From Salipaludibacillus sp047795645 (GTDB lineage Bacteria > Bacillota > Bacilli > Bacillales > Salisediminibacteriaceae), in the NCBI RefSeq assembly GCF_047795645.1, contig NZ_CP181045.1:2480001-2544000 (forward strand): a stretch of DNA of 64,000 bases. Direction: 5' to 3'. This document shows, one piece after another, positions 61,958 through 64,000 of this stretch. Every line of letters starts with the position of its first letter. Position 1 is the stretch's first letter. The notes beneath the pieces are model-generated. The model made no database searches and was not told the origin of the DNA. It saw only the letters and a list, made by a program, of their open reading frames with translations. Made by a program: the position numbers and the translations under genes.

Positions 61958-63325
61958 TTAAGCAGCTTTCTGTCCTTGGCTTCTCTTTGTTTTCAGTCGT
62001 AATCCTGCGAGTTTCATGGCATTGTAAACAAGTGTAGTAAAGTCAAAATGAACTTTCGCTCTTTCTCCTGTTCGGTATCGTATATTGTTTAGTTGAAATT
62101 GTTCTTTTAGATACGCAATCACTCGTTCAGAGGAACTTCGTTCTTTATAGATCGTCTTCCATGATTCAGTACCTCTTGCTGGAGCACTATATTTCCGCAA
62201 GTCTGTATCCATTTTTATCTTAAAGACCTTTTGACATAGCGAGTCATGAGCGAGTGGACACTCTCCACATTCTTTTGGTTGGGTAAATTTTAATGTTTGG
62301 TACTTCTTATCAAAGCTGTCATATCGGTAAGAATGTTCTCTCACACAGGTTGGGGCAAAGTGTTTATCAAAGCCAAGTGGCTCCGGTTCATTCCGCTTAT
62401 TATAAGCTATAATCGAATAGCCTTTCATCCGATGAACCTGTTCATAGATAGCTGGATAATCATAGCCAGCATCCATCGTCACGTGTTTCATCTGAAAATG
62501 AGGAAAATGCGTTTGAATGCCCTTTAATAACGGAATCGCAGCTTTACCATCATTTAAGTTACCGCTAGACATGAGAGATTCGAGAATAAATTGACTCTTT
62601 GTTTCAACGGCGATATGACCCTTGAAGCCATACCAAAAAACATTTTTACCGTCACTGTTCTTTTTGATGCCCCATTCTGGACCGAGAGGGATCTCATCTT
62701 CAAGGTTGTCAAAAGGTATGTCCAATTGATCTTCGATTTTCTTTTTATAAACCGGAAGAGAAGCTTCAAATTCTTCTTTTTCTTTGAGCCATGCCGATTG
62801 TTCTTCCTTGTTTTTACGGCCGCGTTTTTTCGGCTCGGGTTTCGGTGTATCATCTTTCTTTTCTTTGGAAGGGGCTTTATCTTTCGCTTCGATATGTGTC
62901 GCATCAATGGCCACATTGAAGTCCGAAATATACCCATCATCTATAGCTTCATGGACGAGTTGATGGTTGATATCTTTCAGTACAGAAGAAGCTTTAATCT
63001 CACTTACCATGCGGGAGTAAGAAGCTTCCGAAGGAATTGCGTCTGCCACACCAAATCCGCAATCTCTTTTAAACTGAATGTCATCTTTCAGGCGTTTAAC
63101 TAAGAGTTTTACTTCACTAATTCTTTCCACATAACGAATGATCAACGATTGGATCATCGCTGGATAATTCAGCTTTACAGGGCGACCCAAACGTGATTTT
63201 TTGAACACCATGAGTACAATAGGACCGGTGGTCAGTGTTGAAAATAACTCATCGTAACGTTGGGTAGGTTCTAAATCGTATAAAACATCTATACTTAGTA
63301 GGCTCTCTTGTCGTAAAATGGACAT
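61958..63325 (-). CDS. IS1182-family DDE transposase
   Basis: 455 residues from the ATG at 63325 (GGAGGGAAG upstream). The N-terminal DUF772 domain (to about 130) precedes the DDE core. The core has first Asp in VAIDATHIEAKDK (about 150), second Asp in VTMDAGYDYPAIYE (about 290) and Glu in SSSERVIAYLKEQFQLNN (about 410). A Cys cluster (CGECPLAHDSLC) lies before the last motif, usual for the family. The frame is intact. Confidence 0.94.
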   Translation of the reverse strand: MSILRQESLLSIDVLYDLEPTQRYDELFSTLTTGPIVLMVFKKSRLGRPVKLNYPAMIQSLIIRYVERISEVKLLVKRLKDDIQFKRDCGFGVADAIPSEASYSRMVSEIKASSVLKDINHQLVHEAIDDGYISDFNVAIDATHIEAKDKAPSKEKKDDTPKPEPKKRGRKNKEEQSAWLKEKEEFEASLPVYKKKIEDQLDIPFDNLEDEIPLGPEWGIKKNSDGKNVFWYGFKGHIAVETKSQFILESLMSSGNLNDGKAAIPLLKGIQTHFPHFQMKHVTMDAGYDYPAIYEQVHRMKGYSIIAYNKRNEPEPLGFDKHFAPTCVREHSYRYDSFDKKYQTLKFTQPKECGECPLAHDSLCQKVFKIKMDTDLRKYSAPARGTESWKTIYKERSSSERVIAYLKEQFQLNNIRYRTGERAKVHFDFTTLVYNAMKLAGLRLKTKRSQGQKAA

Positions 63326-63452
63326 AGGAGTCTTCCCTCCAGTCAAATTAGTTTGTTCGCTACTTACTAAATTCGACAGTTGGGGAGGTACTCCTTTTTT
63401 TGTTTCTTAAATCTCTTGGGCCACAAGGGCTCTGAATTATGAAATTGACTCA

Positions 63453-64000
63453 GTTATTAATTAATTTATAATTATCAGCTACATGAATGTACGTTCGCTT
63501 CATTTCGTAGTTTTATCTTTTACTATAAGGTTGTTTTGTGAGGGTTTAATACCTAGTAAATTCGATTACTATCAATAAGACCTACTCCATCCGAGTAAAT
63601 AATAAACGAAAAATTGAGATTCAACCGCTTAAAACAAGACGAGTAATCTCAATTCAACCACATTTTTGAATTTGCTTCAAAAGCCCTTAGAAGGTCTAAT
63701 CCGGCAACAACGACTATTGAAACAGGAGCCTGATTTGAATAAGTACACCCCCATTCCTTTCGGCATAACCGGTTCTTTATTATAGGATATCCTGGAGTTT
63801 CAACAACTGATCAAGTTTACGAACATTTAACAAGTGGACTAGAAAAAGGCCCTTCTACAATTCAGTGAATTGATGAAAAGTCCTGCATAATTAGAAAGGT
63901 TTTTGTCAATGCTGCTTATGATCAAAATACCCTCGGGATGATTATTTGATATTTTATGTATTAGCTATTGCAAAATAACCAGTTTTAAAAGCGAGGGTAA
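63453..64000. other. No supported gene in the last 550 bases
   Basis: A hairpin TTGAGATT/AATCTCAA (63613-63652), followed by TTTTTCG on the minus strand, may be a terminator. Near 63787 the plus strand reads GYPGVSTTDQVYEHLTSGLE, then stops; this could be a decayed gene, but I do not recognise it. Confidence 0.35.

Larger units (their letters stand above)
61722..63452 (-). mobile_element. IS1182-family insertion sequence
   Basis: About 1731 bases bounded by perfect 17-base inverted repeats TGAGTCAATTTCATAAT (61722-61738) and ATTATGAAATTGACTCA (63436-63452). It contains one intact transposase gene on the minus strand and a structured tail between that gene and the left end. I could not identify a target duplication with certainty. 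Size matches the family (1.6-1.9 kb). It appears complete and may be active. Confidence 0.88.

Noticed and set aside
62591..63103. 170-codon plus-strand frame opposite the transposase
   Set aside because: Phe-rich translation antisense to an intact DDE transposase; a shadow.
63787..63960. Possible gene reading GYPGVSTTDQVYEHLTSGLE
   Set aside because: Stops follow soon after and no start or ribosome site is seen; at best a decayed fragment of an unrecognised gene.

Overview
The window looks like chromosome from a low-GC, Gram-positive Bacillaceae. AT-rich codon use, strong AGGAGG-type ribosome binding sites, LicT-type RNA antitermination, a YukE/YueB-type ESX secretion locus, a collagen-like surface protein and a uxaC/uxuA/kdgA/kdgK hexuronate pathway all fit. 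A halotolerant soil genus (Gracilibacillus, Halobacillus or Virgibacillus type) is my inference only. Most genes lie on the minus strand.

Layout. 1-2540: a GH2 glycosidase cut by the window edge. 2976-7817: a secreted coil-rich protein and an MMPL/RND exporter, divergent from a TetR regulator, with a CAACA/TGTTG palindrome on the shared promoter. 7935-8642: the Ric/ScdA iron-sulfur repair protein with an Fnr-type palindrome upstream. 8831-9180: seven tandem 50-bp repeats. 9473-10342: a collagen-like protein. 10949-26969: a complete type VIIb secretion locus (esxA, esaA, essA, esaB, essB, essC) running into an LXG toxin module: two small helical partners, an LXG toxin with a glycine-rich hydrophobic C-terminus, two tandem paralogous membrane proteins (likely immunity), two paralogous small soluble proteins and a lipoprotein. 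27315-32128: a beta-glucoside operon (antiterminator, PTS IIBCA, 6-phospho-beta-glucosidase) with two RAT/terminator switches and a cre-like site. 32302-35635: a two-component system plus a BcrAB-type ABC exporter.

35697-54389 is a plant-glycan region: three Gfo/Idh/MocA oxidoreductases and a TIM-barrel isomerase, an AraC and a ROK regulator, the full glucuronate-to-KDPG pathway (uxaC, uxuA, uxuB, kdgK, kdgA), GH105, GH42 and GH115 enzymes. GH115 removes glucuronate from xylan fragments and the uxa/uxu/kdg enzymes convert it to pyruvate and glyceraldehyde-3-phosphate. None of these enzymes has a signal peptide and no sugar transporter lies in the cluster, so oligosaccharides must enter through a transporter coded elsewhere. 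A shared CTAGTA motif sits on several promoters of this region.

54715-64000 is more mosaic: small membrane proteins, an M23 lipoprotein flanked by two copies of a MITE-like element, the adaA-adaB alkylation-repair pair, a TetR/SDR/MFS module with three related palindromes, a tRNA 3-prime fragment with a repeated terminator hairpin, and an apparently intact IS1182-family element with 17-bp inverted repeats. An IS1380 transposase remnant lies at 51001-51314. The last 550 bases hold no gene I can support.
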